Positions 37,087-47,076 of a stretch of 64,000 nt of DNA are shown here, one piece after another. The DNA lies in contig JANXSK010000132.1 in assembly GCA_025352695.1 (NCBI GenBank), positions 31,662 through 95,661 of the forward strand, written 5' to 3'. Positions within the stretch are counted from its first letter, which is position 1, and each line of letters starts with the position of its first letter. Under the pieces are notes generated by a model, which saw only the letters and a program-made list of their open reading frames with translations, searched no databases and was not told where the DNA came from. Both the position numbers and the translations under genes were made by a program. The DNA is from Ferruginibacter sp. (GTDB lineage Bacteria; Bacteroidota; Bacteroidia; Chitinophagales; Chitinophagaceae).

Positions 37087-37094
37087 TACATTTG
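37087..37094 (+). promoter_or_regulatory. -7 promoter box (TACATTTG) of ahcY
   Basis: Exact TAnnTTTG, 18 bases before the ahcY ATG at 37113. Confidence 0.65.
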
Positions 37095-37112
37095 TGGCCT
37101 AAATAAATAATT

Positions 37113-38441
37113 ATGTCTACCATCACACACAATTCACTCGATTTCAGCCTTAAAAATAAGGTTGCAGATATCAGCCTCGCCGATTGGGGTCGTAAAGAAA
37201 TCCGTTTAGCCGAAGCAGAAATGCCGGGCCTAATGGCGTTAAGAGCAGAGTACGGACCAAGCCAGCCATTAAAAGATGCCCGAATTGCAGGTTGCTTACA
37301 CATGACCATTCAAACTGCTGTTTTAATTGAAACGTTGATTGCCCTTGGCGCCGAAGTTAAATGGAGCAGTTGTAATATATTTAGTACGCAAGACCAGGCT
37401 GCAGCAGCCATTGCTGCTGCAGGGATTGGTGTTTTTGCATGGAAGGGACAAAGTCAGGAAGAATCTGACTGGTGTATTGAACAAACATTGTTTTTTGGTG
37501 GCGCAAATCGTCCGTTAAACATGATCCTTGACGATGGCGGCGACTTAACCAATATGGTATTGGATACTTATCCCGAACTTGTTGCCGGTATTAAAGGTTT
37601 ATCAGAAGAAACTACCACCGGTGTTCACCGCCTGTATGAAAGAATGGAGAAAGGTACTTTACCAATGCCTGCCATCAATGTAAATGATTCTGTGACCAAA
37701 TCTAAATTTGATAATAAGTATGGTTGTAAAGAAAGTTTGGTAGATGCCATACGCCGTGCTACAGATGTGATGATGGCGGGTAAAGTAGCTGTTGTAGGAA
37801 GTTATGGTGATGTAGGTAAAGGTTCTGCCGCTTCATTAAAAGGTGCAGGTTGCAGGGTTATTGTTACCGAAATTGATCCCATCTGTGCCTTACAAGCTGC
37901 AATGGATGGCTTTGAAGTGAAGCCAATGATTGATGCGGTTAAAGAAGCCGATATCATCGTTACTGCATCTGGTTGCCGTGACCTGATTACTGAAAAACAT
38001 TTTCGTTGCATGAAAGATAAAGCCATTGTTTGTAACATTGGCCACTTTGATATTGAGATTGATATGGCATGGTTAAACGCTAATTATGGCGATACTAAAA
38101 ATACCATCAAACCTCAGGTTGATATGTATACCATTGAAGGTAAAGATGTAATTGTGTTGGCAGAAGGCCGCTTGGTAAATCTTGGTTGTGCAACAGGTCA
38201 CCCATCATTTGTTATGAGTGCATCTTTCACCAACCAAACACTTGCACAGTTAGAGTTGTGGTGCAACCCTGGTAAATACGAAAACAAAGTGTACGTTTTA
38301 CCAAAGTTATTAGATGAAAAAGTTGCCCGTTTACATCTAGCAAAAATTGGTGTGGTATTAGATGTTTTATCAACAGAACAAAGTGCTTACTTAGGCTTGC
38401 CAAAAGAAGGACCGTTTAAGGTTGAGCATTACCGTTATTAA
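37113..38441 (+). CDS. ahcY: Adenosylhomocysteinase
   Basis: Hydrolyses S-adenosylhomocysteine, the product of methyltransferases, to homocysteine and adenosine using tightly bound NAD. The 442-residue enzyme has the N-terminal [43 protein letters not shown], the Rossmann loop [18 protein letters not shown], and the C-terminal [13 protein letters not shown]. It closes the methyl cycle with MetK at 9872. A divergent Lrp-type gene shares its promoter region and a strong terminator follows. Confidence 0.98.
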   Translation: MSTITHNSLDFSLKNKVADISLADWGRKEIRLAEAEMPGLMALRAEYGPSQPLKDARIAGCLHMTIQTAVLIETLIALGAEVKWSSCNIFSTQDQAAAAIAAAGIGVFAWKGQSQEESDWCIEQTLFFGGANRPLNMILDDGGDLTNMVLDTYPELVAGIKGLSEETTTGVHRLYERMEKGTLPMPAINVNDSVTKSKFDNKYGCKESLVDAIRRATDVMMAGKVAVVGSYGDVGKGSAASLKGAGCRVIVTEIDPICALQAAMDGFEVKPMIDAVKEADIIVTASGCRDLITEKHFRCMKDKAIVCNIGHFDIEIDMAWLNANYGDTKNTIKPQVDMYTIEGKDVIVLAEGRLVNLGCATGHPSFVMSASFTNQTLAQLELWCNPGKYENKVYVLPKLLDEKVARLHLAKIGVVLDVLSTEQSAYLGLPKEGPFKVEHYRY

Positions 38442-38490
38442 TTTCCCGCTCTCCGCCGCAGCCGAGAGTTATTCGACGATTAAAAATATA

Positions 38491-38524
38491 ACCCACTTCT
38501 TTTATGGAAGTGGGTTTTTTATTT
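38491..38524 (+). terminator. Rho-independent terminator of ahcY
   Basis: ACCCACTTC pairs perfectly with GAAGTGGGT across a 7-base loop, followed by five T and TATTTT. Its T-tract runs into repeat copy A. Confidence 0.9.
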
Positions 38525-38585
38525 TGTAACAGGCAGAAGTAATTCTGTTGGACATTGTTGTGTCACTCACTTTTACGGCATACCA
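38520..38585 (-). repeat. Dispersed 65-bp repeat, copy A
   Basis: 66 bases that align without gaps to copy B at 48112-48177 with roughly three quarters identity; shared blocks are TATTTTGTAAC, GAAGTAA, GTTGTGTCA, TCACTT and GCATACCA. It lies directly after the ahcY terminator. Strand is given relative to copy C. Confidence 0.65.
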
Positions 38586-38761
38586 ATGTGTAACTTTTAT
38601 TGTAAAGTAGATAGTCTGAACGGGGATTTGAATGGATTAATTTGATGTGGTATATTAGTAAATATATTTTTAGTAGCATTATTGGGTTAACTTATTTTAA
38701 TCTTATAATTAATTGAATTCTACAGAAAAAACATGATACCTTAGCATCTTTAACTTAAATA

Positions 38762-39354
38762 ATGTTCAAAAAAACCCTGCTTTATTTTTACTTTTGTGCA
38801 CAGTTTTGACAAATGACGTGTCTGCTCAAAAAGTAATGAAGAGTTTGGAAATTACAATTTCTTCCATATGTGGTACCGTAACTAGCCCCGGTTCTACTTC
38901 AAAGTTTTCTTTGTTGCAAACAAATTTCACCTATTTTCCGAGATACAATTTAGCTGAATTTGAAAATTCATCTATAAGTGTGGGATTGCCTTTAGGTGGA
39001 GGTATTAGCATTGCCTCAAACACTTATGGTAATGATCCACGTATTGCATTTGCGTTCGATTTAAAAGGTGTAGCTGACTATAATATTGGGTGTAAATCGA
39101 CCAGGGAAAACGAAAAAAGCTTTGGTGGTTATCTGGGATTAGGGTTTGGTTTTTATCATATCAATATTTCACAAAGCCAGTATTCAAACTTTAATGGTTC
39201 CATTTATGGCCCGTTATTCAGGGGTGGATTTCGTTTCGGTGGAGATAATGATTTTTGGAAAGGCCAACATATGACAATCGGTTTTTTTTACAAAATTGGA
39301 ATAGAAAAAGATAAATTAACGACAATTGGCATTAATCTTTTGTATGACTTATGA
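38762..39354 (+). CDS. Secreted beta-rich protein, signal peptide out of frame by one base
   Basis: The main frame runs to 39354 and codes for a small barrel-like protein of Gly- and aromatic-rich strands (SISVGLPLGGGISIASN, GYLGLGFGFYHINIS, GPLFRGGFRFGG, MTIGFFYKIGIEKDK). In-frame starts are only a TTG at 38794 in the middle of a signal peptide. The ATG at 38762 opens MFKK, then runs into a run of seven A. With eight A the frame would read MFKKNPALFLLLCTVLTNDVSAQ, a good signal peptide joined to the main frame. So the gene has a one-base deletion at 38768-38774, a slippery A-run, or a sequencing error. I do not recognise the family. Confidence 0.6.
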
Positions 39355-39460
39355 CTCGGTTTATTGATATAAAAATCTAAAAATATATTCAATGTTTACC
39401 GAAATCGAATAAGTATTTTTTACAATTTTCAGTTACGTGATTGTTTTAATAAATGGGTTT

Positions 39461-39490
39461 CAAATTCAAAAAATTAATTTTTTGAATTTG
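39461..39490. repeat. Perfect 30-bp palindrome without spacer
   Basis: CAAATTCAAAAAATT is followed directly by its exact reverse complement AATTTTTTGAATTTG. Every one of the 15 pairs matches. It lies in a gene-poor stretch, 106 bases after the preceding stop codon. With no loop it would form a cruciform or a dimer-protein site more naturally than a terminator. Confidence 0.85.
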
Positions 39491-39716
39491 CTGGTGTTTC
39501 ACTCTCTCAATCATAATAATTCGACTATCTCCATGAGCCGTTGTTGTGTGTTCTCACCAACAACCGAAGCTACACATATTGATACGCTCAACAATGTGTA
39601 AGCATTCCAAAATCGTCACTGCCGGTATGATAAAATTTTGCAGATGAATATCAATGTTCTTATGGTGAATTACATCAAAGCAAAATAATTTTATTAAATT
39701 TTAGGAAAGTGAATTT

Positions 39717-40005
39717 ATGACTACTGTTGTAAAAGAAATTAATAAATACATTACCATGCATTTGCCCGAAGAATAACAGCAACTTGCCACCAACATTAAA
39801 GAAACCATTTAATTATAGATGAAGCTGAAAGGCTTTCTTCGTTTGTACACCGCAATAAGTTATCTGCTGCAGATGATGTAAAACAAATACGGATCTCCAG
39901 AAAAAAACACCCCCGCTAAAAATAGTGCTAGGTACAAATATCTGGGTAAGCTATTTACCGCTTTATTTTTTGCGCAAACAAATCCTCCTTCATATATTAA
40001 TCAAA
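39717..40005 (+). pseudogene. Relic of a toxin-antitoxin pair (antitoxin plus PIN-domain toxin)
   Basis: From ATG 39717 the frame reads MTTVVKEINKYITMHLPEE, then a TAA at 39774, and QQLATNIKETI. After a frame change it reads IIDEAERLSSFVHRNKLSAA and ends KQIRISRKKHPR with a stop. This looks like a small antitoxin. Directly after it, KIVLGTNIWVSYL resembles the start of PIN-domain toxins (usually VLDTNIWVS), with the metal-binding Asp changed to Gly, no ATG and the rest missing before the ABC transporter gene. Both parts are dead. Confidence 0.6.
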
Positions 40006-40006
40006 A

Positions 40007-41815
40007 TTATTTATATCCCTTAGCCTGTAAATTAAACAACTCTGCATATCGCCCGTTTTGTTTCAGTAAAGTGGCGTGGTCGCCAGATTCAATAAGCATT
40101 CCTTTGTCCAGCACCAAAATTCTGTCAGCCATTCTTACTGTTGAAAAACGATGCGATATTAAGACAGCGGTTTTGCCTTTCGTTAATTCAGTAAACCGTT
40201 CAAATACTTCATACTCTGCCCTTGCATCTAATGCTGCGGTAGGTTCATCTAAAATTAATAATTGGGCCTCTTTCATATACGCTCTTGCCAGGGCAACTTT
40301 CTGCCATTCGCCGCCCGATAACTCCACCCCCTGGTTGAACCTTTTACCTAACGCCTGCGCATATTTATCTGGGAGTTTTTGCACCAGTATATCTGCCAGA
40401 CTTTGTTTGGCGGCTTGCTGTATCTTGCTTTCATTCTCCTTTTCTTCAATATTGCCAACGGCTATATTTTGCGAAACGGTCATTTGGTAGCGAATGTAAT
40501 CCTGAAAAATTACGCCTACTTCTCTTCTTAATTCAATTAAATCATATTCTTTTAAATCAAACCCATCAAGTAAAATTCTACCTTCTGTTGGGTCATATAA
40601 TCTAGCCAATAATTTTACCAGCGTAGTTTTACCGGCACCATTCTCGCCAACGAGCGCAAGCTTTTCGCCAGCATGTAACGTAAAGCTTAAATGGCGGTTG
40701 GCCCATCGTTCTGAATGGTGGTATTTAAAACCGACGTCTTCAAAAACAAATCCTGTTTGCAAGTTTTTTGGGAAAGGCCTTGCATTGGCAACCATTTTTA
40801 TTTTGGGCTGAATCTCAAAAAAATCAAAGAAGTCTTTCAGGTAAATAGCACCTTGTGATACAGTGGTAAAACGAGAAAGAATATTTTCGAGCAAACTTCT
40901 TAACTGTCTAAATGAACCGGCTAAAAAAGTCAAGGCACCAATAGATTGTTTACCCGAAATAGTGGTGGCTATTATAAAAATATAAGCACTATAATAACCA
41001 GCGCTGCCAAGGATTGCAAAGATTGTGCCCCACAAAGACCGCTTTATTACAAGTGCCTTGTTATCCTGGTAAAATTTATTGGATAATTGCCTGAAACGAT
41101 CTGCAAGAAAACCGGAAAGGTTAAATATTTTTACTTCTTTAGCAGTATCATCGCTGGCACCAATGTAACGGATATAATCAAGTTCTCTTCGCTCAGGGGT
41201 TTGACTGCGATTGAGTGAATAGTTTTTATCATTAAAATAAGACTCTCCCAAAAAAGCAGGTATTACCGCAACAATCAGCAACAATATCAACCAGGGATTA
41301 AAAACAACAAGACCTGCAGTCAAAAATAACATTGTAATAAGATCCTGTACCTGGCTCAATACCTGCGACAATAAAATAGTTCGCCCAACTGTTTGCTGTC
41401 GGGCACGTTCCAGTTTATCATAAAAGGTAGAGTCTTCAAACTGATCAAGATCTAAGGTGGCAGCATGTTGCATTATTTTTATGCTGGTATGGTTTGAGAA
41501 AAGATCTCCCAATAAACTGTCTACAAGATTTGTTGCACGTGTTAACCCATCAGATAAAATTGCAAGACCAAATTCCACCGCTACTAATTTCCATAAATAG
41601 GAATGGGATACTGAAACAGCAGTATGAGTTAACAATACTACCTGGTCAATGATTAATTTTCCGGTGTATAAAATAGCTAGTGGTATGGCTGACCTTATTA
41701 AACGCAATACAATATTGCAAATAGTAAATGATGGACTTGTATGCCAAACCATTTTAAAAAAAGCGGGAAGATTACGGAATGCTGAAAAACGATCTTTAAA
41801 ACTAATTGCTGCCAT
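40007..41815 (-). CDS. ABC exporter, fused permease and ATPase
   Basis: A 602-residue half-transporter. Residues 1-330 hold a six-helix transmembrane domain; the ATPase follows with Walker A VGENGAGKTTLVKLL, Q-loop VIFQDY, signature LSGGEWQKVALARA, Walker B LLILDEPTAALD, and the switch His in VLISHRFSTVRMADRI. It should work as a homodimer exporting a lipid, peptide or drug; nothing nearby identifies the substrate. It is intact although it sits inside a zone of broken genes. Its stop codon overlaps the end of the toxin relic, hinting that a deletion brought them together. Confidence 0.92.
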   Translation of the reverse strand: MAAISFKDRFSAFRNLPAFFKMVWHTSPSFTICNIVLRLIRSAIPLAILYTGKLIIDQVVLLTHTAVSVSHSYLWKLVAVEFGLAILSDGLTRATNLVDSLLGDLFSNHTSIKIMQHAATLDLDQFEDSTFYDKLERARQQTVGRTILLSQVLSQVQDLITMLFLTAGLVVFNPWLILLLIVAVIPAFLGESYFNDKNYSLNRSQTPERRELDYIRYIGASDDTAKEVKIFNLSGFLADRFRQLSNKFYQDNKALVIKRSLWGTIFAILGSAGYYSAYIFIIATTISGKQSIGALTFLAGSFRQLRSLLENILSRFTTVSQGAIYLKDFFDFFEIQPKIKMVANARPFPKNLQTGFVFEDVGFKYHHSERWANRHLSFTLHAGEKLALVGENGAGKTTLVKLLARLYDPTEGRILLDGFDLKEYDLIELRREVGVIFQDYIRYQMTVSQNIAVGNIEEKENESKIQQAAKQSLADILVQKLPDKYAQALGKRFNQGVELSGGEWQKVALARAYMKEAQLLILDEPTAALDARAEYEVFERFTELTKGKTAVLISHRFSTVRMADRILVLDKGMLIESGDHATLLKQNGRYAELFNLQAKGYK

Positions 41816-42068
41816 TGCTATGTTAATATAAAATGTAAAACTATGCCAAATTTATTCACAATTCAGAAGGAGTACAAATAGCAAAAAATACAAAAAAACT
41901 TTAGCTATTAAATTCATACATATCAAAGCGGTACAAAATAAATGAAGAGTAGCTCAGTAAGTTTAAGTAGCAATGACAACAAAAAATTCTCAAACAAAAA
42001 AAACATAAGAATTATAGCCTATTTATAATCTTTTACATTTTTACTTTTTTGTTATAAAGCAATCATTC

Positions 42069-44773
42069 ATGTATAAATCAAGGCCGCTATTTAATAAAAT
42101 ATTTCAATTAATAATTGTATCCATTCTAGTAATATTTAATTGTATGCCCTTACAAGCGCAGCAAAATTGTACACCGGTAAATCTTGCCTGCGAATATATA
42201 GAAAACCCCTTAGGCATTGATGCCACACATCCACGTTTAACCTGGAAATTAAAAGATACCCGTTCGGGTGCCAAGCAATCAGCTTACCAGATTTTTGTTG
42301 GTACAGATTCAGTACAGGTAAGTAATGTAAAAGGCAATACCTGGCAAACACAAAAAGTAAATACTCCAAAGCAACTTATTAGTTTTGGTGGAAAGGCATT
42401 GCAACCTTTTACAAAATATTTCTGGACAGTAAAAATGTGGGATAAAGATGGAATGGCATCTGTTGCAAAAATAGTAAGTTTTGAAACCGGTATGATGGAA
42501 ATGAAAAACTGGAAAGGTGCCTGGATAAATGATACGAGAAATATTAACCTGCAACCTGCACCGTATTTTAGAAAAGCGTTTGGTGTAGTAAAAAAAATAG
42601 TTACTGCAAGGGCATACATTGCAGTAACAGGCTTGTACGAGTTGTATGTAAATGGCGTACAAATTAGCAACCAACGGTTGGATCCAATGTACACCCGTTT
42701 TGACAGGCGCACCCTCTATGTTACCCATGATATTACAGCGCAGTTACAAAATGGTAACAATGTAATTGGCGTTTTGCTAGGCAATGGATGGTTCAATCAC
42801 CAGTCAACTGCCGTATGGTATTTTCATGAAGCTCCCTGGCGGGCACGGCCTGCCTTTTGCATGGATATTAGGATAACCTATGATGATGGCACTACAGAAA
42901 CAATCACAAGTGGCAAAGATTGGAAAACAGCTTTGAGTCCGGTAATTTTTAATAGTATTTACACCGCAGAACATTACGATGCAAGGCTTGAAATACCACA
43001 CTGGAATGAAGCTTCTTTTAATGACTCCTCATGGAAGGAAGTTGAATATAGCAGGGCCTCTACAGCAAATATTGTTGCACAGGTTTTGCATCCCATTCGA
43101 AATGTAGAAGAGATACCTGGTGCTTCTATAAACAAAATAAGTGATACCAATTATGTATTTAATCTTGGGAGAAATATTGCTGGAGTAAGCCGCATAAAAG
43201 TTATGGGCAAAGCTGGCACCATTCTTCGTTTAAAACATGGCGAAAGATTATATGCCAATGGACATGTTGATCTATCGAATATAGATGTGCATTACCGGCC
43301 AACAGATGATAAAGATCCCTTTCAAACAGATATTTTTATTTTGAAAGGTACAGGTACAGAAGAAATATTTATGCCCAAATTTAACTACAAAGGATTTCAG
43401 TATATAGAAGTGACCGCCACTAAATCTATAGCCTTAACCAATCAAAGTATTACTGGTTATTTTATGCACAGCGATGTACCCGCTATTGGCAGTATCAGTT
43501 CTTCTAATGCTACAATTGATAAAATTTGGCAGGCTACCAATAACTCCTATTTATCTAATTTATTTGGCTACCCTACTGATTGTCCGCAAAGAGAAAAAAA
43601 CGGCTGGACGGGTGATGCACAGATAGCCATTGAAACCGGTTTGTACAATTTTGATGCTATTACCATTTATGAAAAGTGGCTGGCAGACCATCGGGATGAA
43701 CAACAACCAAATGGGGTGTTACCTTCTATTATTCCCACTGATGGCTGGGGATACGAATGGGGTAACGGTCCCGACAGGACAAGCACCATCGCCATTATTC
43801 CCTGAATATTTATTTGTTTTATGGCGACCCTAAACTACTGCAGGATTGTTACTGTAACATTAAGTTATATGTGGATCATATTGATGCCTTGTACCCTTCA
43901 GGGCTTACCTGGGGGCTTAGTGACTGGGTACCGGTAAAATCAAAATCACCCGTTGAGCTTACTTCAACCGCCTATTATTTTGCAGATGCTGTGATACTTG
44001 CAAAGGCAGCCAAACTGTTTGATAAAAAAGCTGACTATAAAAAATATTTAGCACTTGCTGAAAAAATAAAAATGGCATTCAATACAAAATATTTAAATAC
44101 CACAACAGGTATATATGGAAGTGTTTTACAAACAGAATTAAGTGTGCCGTTTTATTGGAAATTGGTGCCGCAAGCTTTAAAAGCCATCGTGGCAGGCAAC
44201 CTTGCAAAAAAAATTGAGGCTGATGGAGTTAAGTTAGATGTTGGATTATTGGGTACCAAAGCAATCCTAAATGCGTTGAGCGAAAATGGCTATGCAGACC
44301 TTGCTTAGCAGCTTGCTGCCAGAGAAACCTTTCCGTCCTGGGGTTGGTGGATAGCCAATGGTGCTACCACACTATATGAAAACTGGCCCATTGATGCAGC
44401 ATCTGATATTTCGATGAACCATATTATGTTTGGCGAAATTGGTGCCTGGATGTACAAAGCTTTGGGAGGCATTAAACCAACACAAGAAAATCCTGGTTTT
44501 AAAGAAGTAGTGCTGCAACCAAATTTTGTAACCGGGCTTAACCATTTTAGCGCTACCCACAAAGGTCCTTATGGCAATATTTCATCTGATTGGAAACGAA
44601 CAGCTAACGGCATTTTATATACAGTTACCATTCCTCCCAATTCAAGAGCAACTGTACATTTACCGATTTTAAAAAAAAAGCAATTTTTTAAAGATAGGCA
44701 AAAATTATCCACCCTTAAAGCAAATTATATTACCGCATTGCAGGCAGGTAGATACCAGTTTGAATGGAAATAA
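42069..44773 (+). pseudogene. Alpha-L-rhamnosidase (GH78) pseudogene
   Basis: About 900 codons of one GH78 enzyme, broken twice. A signal peptide (to about residue 30) and N-terminal beta domains (CTPVNLACEYIENPLGIDAT, GAWINDTRNI) lead to the catalytic barrel with CPQREKNGWTGDAQ. At 43803 the frame hits TGA after TSTIAIIP; one added G would give TGG and continue as WNIYLFYGDPKLLQD in the next frame. There a TAG at 44306 interrupts GYADLA|QLAARETFPSWGWW, after which the frame stays open to 44773 (ARYQFEWK-like end). The intact enzyme would remove rhamnose from plant polysaccharides or glycosides. Confidence 0.9.
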
Positions 44774-44898
44774 CCAAGCGTAAATTTATCCTATTTTCCT
44801 TACTGCCAAAGGAATGTGGTTGAATCCCCAGCCCTTTTGGCAACCGCTATCCAGCTATGCAACAACAAAATGATTAAATAAAACTATAACTTTAAGCA

Positions 44899-45281
44899 GT
44901 GAAAATGGCATTAAAATATATCAGAATTATTAATCTTTCTTTACTGTATTGTATTGTATTATTACCTGCTTATGCAGTGGTAATGCGTTTGCTAACAATG
45001 CAGCATTTTCAACACCTAACAATTCAGCAGTTCAAAGTCACCGATCTAAATTTTCGGACAACATATTTTATCATACAGCCCAGTCCGAAAATTTTATATG
45101 TAAAGTTATCAATGTTCTCTCTTCTTCTATAAAGTATTCTTTTAAAAACAATGCAGACTGTGCCAAAGCAACAGCACAAATATTTTTAAATATATTTTTA
45201 CAAAACAGTTTCTATTCAAAAAATAAAATAGCCCGACTGAAACGTACCGATATTATTTATCTCATTCATTATTTTTGTTAA
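44899..45281 (+). pseudogene. Small secreted protein with pentamer-repeat frame break (possibly phase variable)
   Basis: From GTG 44899 or ATG 44905 the frame codes MALKYIRIINLSLLYCIVLL and ends at 45132 without a sensible continuation. The next frame is open from the repeat to 45281 and reads CLCSGNAFANNAAFST through a polar domain with several Cys. Between them are three copies of TGTAT (44945-44959). Removing one copy joins them as MALKYIRIINLSLLYCIITC followed by LCSGNAFA, a complete signal peptide. The protein would have about 124 residues. Family unknown; it may be dead or switchable. Confidence 0.5.
44945..44959 (+). repeat. Pentanucleotide tandem repeat (TGTAT)x3 in a signal-peptide coding region
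   Basis: Three perfect copies. One copy fewer puts the upstream start and the downstream 110-codon frame in register, so copy number could decide expression. Confidence 0.7.
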
Positions 45282-45392
45282 TCCATTTTAAGGTATTCCT
45301 TGCTAAATAGGGCAACCGCATTTAATTTTTGTAACTATGGAATTTACTGCTATAGACTTAACATTTTTATTATAAAATTTAAATACTTTAAA

Positions 45393-45884
45393 ATGGATGT
45401 AGCAACAATAATTACCGCCTTAATAACTATACTCATTTTTATTCTTCCATTTGTTCTAATAAACAGAAACAGCAGAAATAAAAAAAATCTTTTTTAATTG
45501 CATTTATGGAGATAGCAAAAAAAATCCATTGTTTCGCAACACAATATTTGGAGCAACACAGCAATTGGAATTGATGATACAACAAATATGATTTTCTTTA
45601 CTTAAAAAGTATACGGTGCTGAAACCGAATTGTAATTGGTATTAAAAAAAATTAAAAAATGCTGGGTTACAATTACCACCAGAATTACTGGTAAAAAAGA
45701 AGATGGCAATTTTAAAGAAGTAAATAAACTTGGATTGGCATTTGCATACAAAGGAAACGGTCAGGCGGAGATTGTATGGGAATTTTACAATTCAGACAAA
45801 AGCAGTTCTTCTTTAACAAGCGAACTTGAACTGGCAGAAACAGGGTGCAAAATTGCAAACGATAAAATTAAATCAATCTCATAA
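45393..45884 (+). pseudogene. Decayed gene for a small membrane-anchored protein
   Basis: ATG 45393 begins a membrane helix (MDVATIITALITILIFILPF, then VLINRNSRNKK) and stops at 45495. After frame shifts, pieces of the rest remain: LIAFMEIAKKIHCFATQ, IWSNTAIGIDDTTNMIFF, and from about 45636 a long frame ending LGLAFAYKGNGQAEIVWEFY, ELELAETGCKIANDKIKSIS. The order matches a conserved Bacteroidota protein of about 160 residues with one N-terminal helix that I know only as hypothetical. At least two frame breaks and stops at 45600 show that it is dead. Confidence 0.6.
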
Positions 45885-45944
45885 AAATAACAAGCATTGC
45901 TTCCAAGTGACATGCCTGTTTTAGTACTTAAAAAATAATAGCTC

Positions 45945-46922
45945 ATGAAAAATTTTCTAACTCAACTAATTATTCAAACAACATTACAAAATAAAAAAAG
46001 AAATTCCAATAATAAAACTGAGTATTCAAAGTATCAACTTGCTAAGGGACACAGAGAATTAATGATTACTTTAAAGGAATATTTTAAAGATGCTATTTTA
46101 ATAACAATAGGGATATTTTCTGCCTCTTTCGGTTTTAAAGGTTTCTTACTTACCAATCATTTTATCGATGGAGGCGCCACCGGCATTTCATTATTGATTT
46201 CTGCTTTAACAAAAATTCCGCTTTATATTTTAATCATTTGCGTAAATATTCCTTTTATTATTCTTGCTTATAAAGTAATGGGTAAACAGTTTGCTATAAA
46301 AACAACTTTAGCTATCGCTGGGCTATCGCTATGTCTTGCGAAAGTTACTTTTCCCAATATAACAAACGACAATTTACTTGTAGCTGTTTTTGGAGGATTT
46401 TTTTTGGGGGCAGGTATTGGTCTTGCTGTAAGAGGTGGTGCTGTTATTGACGGCACAGAGGTGCTTGCAATTTTTTTAAGCCGCAAATTTGCAACAACAA
46501 TAGGCGATATAATTATTGTAATAAACATTTTCATATTTTCGGCGGCTGCCTATTTTCTATCAATGGAGGTGGCGCTTTATTCAATGATTACTTATTTATC
46601 AGCCTCAAAAACATTGGATTTTATAATAGAAGGTATTGATGAATATATTGGCGTTACCATTATCTCTTCGCATAGCGAAGAGATAAGAGAAATGATTATT
46701 AATGTTATGGGAAGAGGAGTAACAGTTTATTCCGGAAAACGAGGTTATGGCAAGCGGGGTGAAACCAAAGAAGTTGATATTATTTATACCGTTGTTACCC
46801 GGCTTGAACTGAATAAACTTAATACAGAAATTGAAAAAATAGAACCCGATACTTTTGTTGTAATGAATAGTGTAAAAGATACGAAAGGTGGAATGATAAA
46901 AAAAAGAGCATTAAAACATTAA
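45945..46922 (+). CDS. YitT-family membrane protein (DUF161 plus DUF2179)
   Basis: A 325-residue protein with five or six TM helices (about 45-230: IGIFSASFGFKGFLLTNHFI, DGGATGISLLIS, GGFFLGAGIGLAVRGGAVID, DGTEVLAIFLSR) and a C-terminal DUF2179 domain (SSHSEEIREMIINVMGRGVT, YSGKRGYGKRGETKEVDIIY). The family is widespread and poorly understood. The first 39 residues are polar and atypical; the ATG at 46062 (MITLKEYFKDAILITIGIF) is a plausible alternative start. It is one of the intact genes within the decay zone and ends at a strong hairpin. Confidence 0.85.
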   Translation: MKNFLTQLIIQTTLQNKKRNSNNKTEYSKYQLAKGHRELMITLKEYFKDAILITIGIFSASFGFKGFLLTNHFIDGGATGISLLISALTKIPLYILIICVNIPFIILAYKVMGKQFAIKTTLAIAGLSLCLAKVTFPNITNDNLLVAVFGGFFLGAGIGLAVRGGAVIDGTEVLAIFLSRKFATTIGDIIIVINIFIFSAAAYFLSMEVALYSMITYLSASKTLDFIIEGIDEYIGVTIISSHSEEIREMIINVMGRGVTVYSGKRGYGKRGETKEVDIIYTVVTRLELNKLNTEIEKIEPDTFVVMNSVKDTKGGMIKKRALKH

Positions 46923-47003
46923 CTAGATTAAATTGAAATTGTAAAATCAAAAATAACTAAACAAGCTTTATTTGAAATGCTAATTAATTGTTAGTTAGAG
47001 AAT

Positions 47004-47040
47004 AACAGCATAAAATAAAGAGATTTTACTTTATGCTGTT
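47004..47040 (+). terminator. Terminator after the YitT gene
   Basis: AACAGCATAAA pairs with TTTATGCTGTT, then one A-C mismatch and TAAA with TTTA around a 5-base loop; TTATAA follows. About 15 paired bases. Confidence 0.65.
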
Positions 47041-47076
47041 TTATAACACAACAAATATTACCTAAACAACAATATA

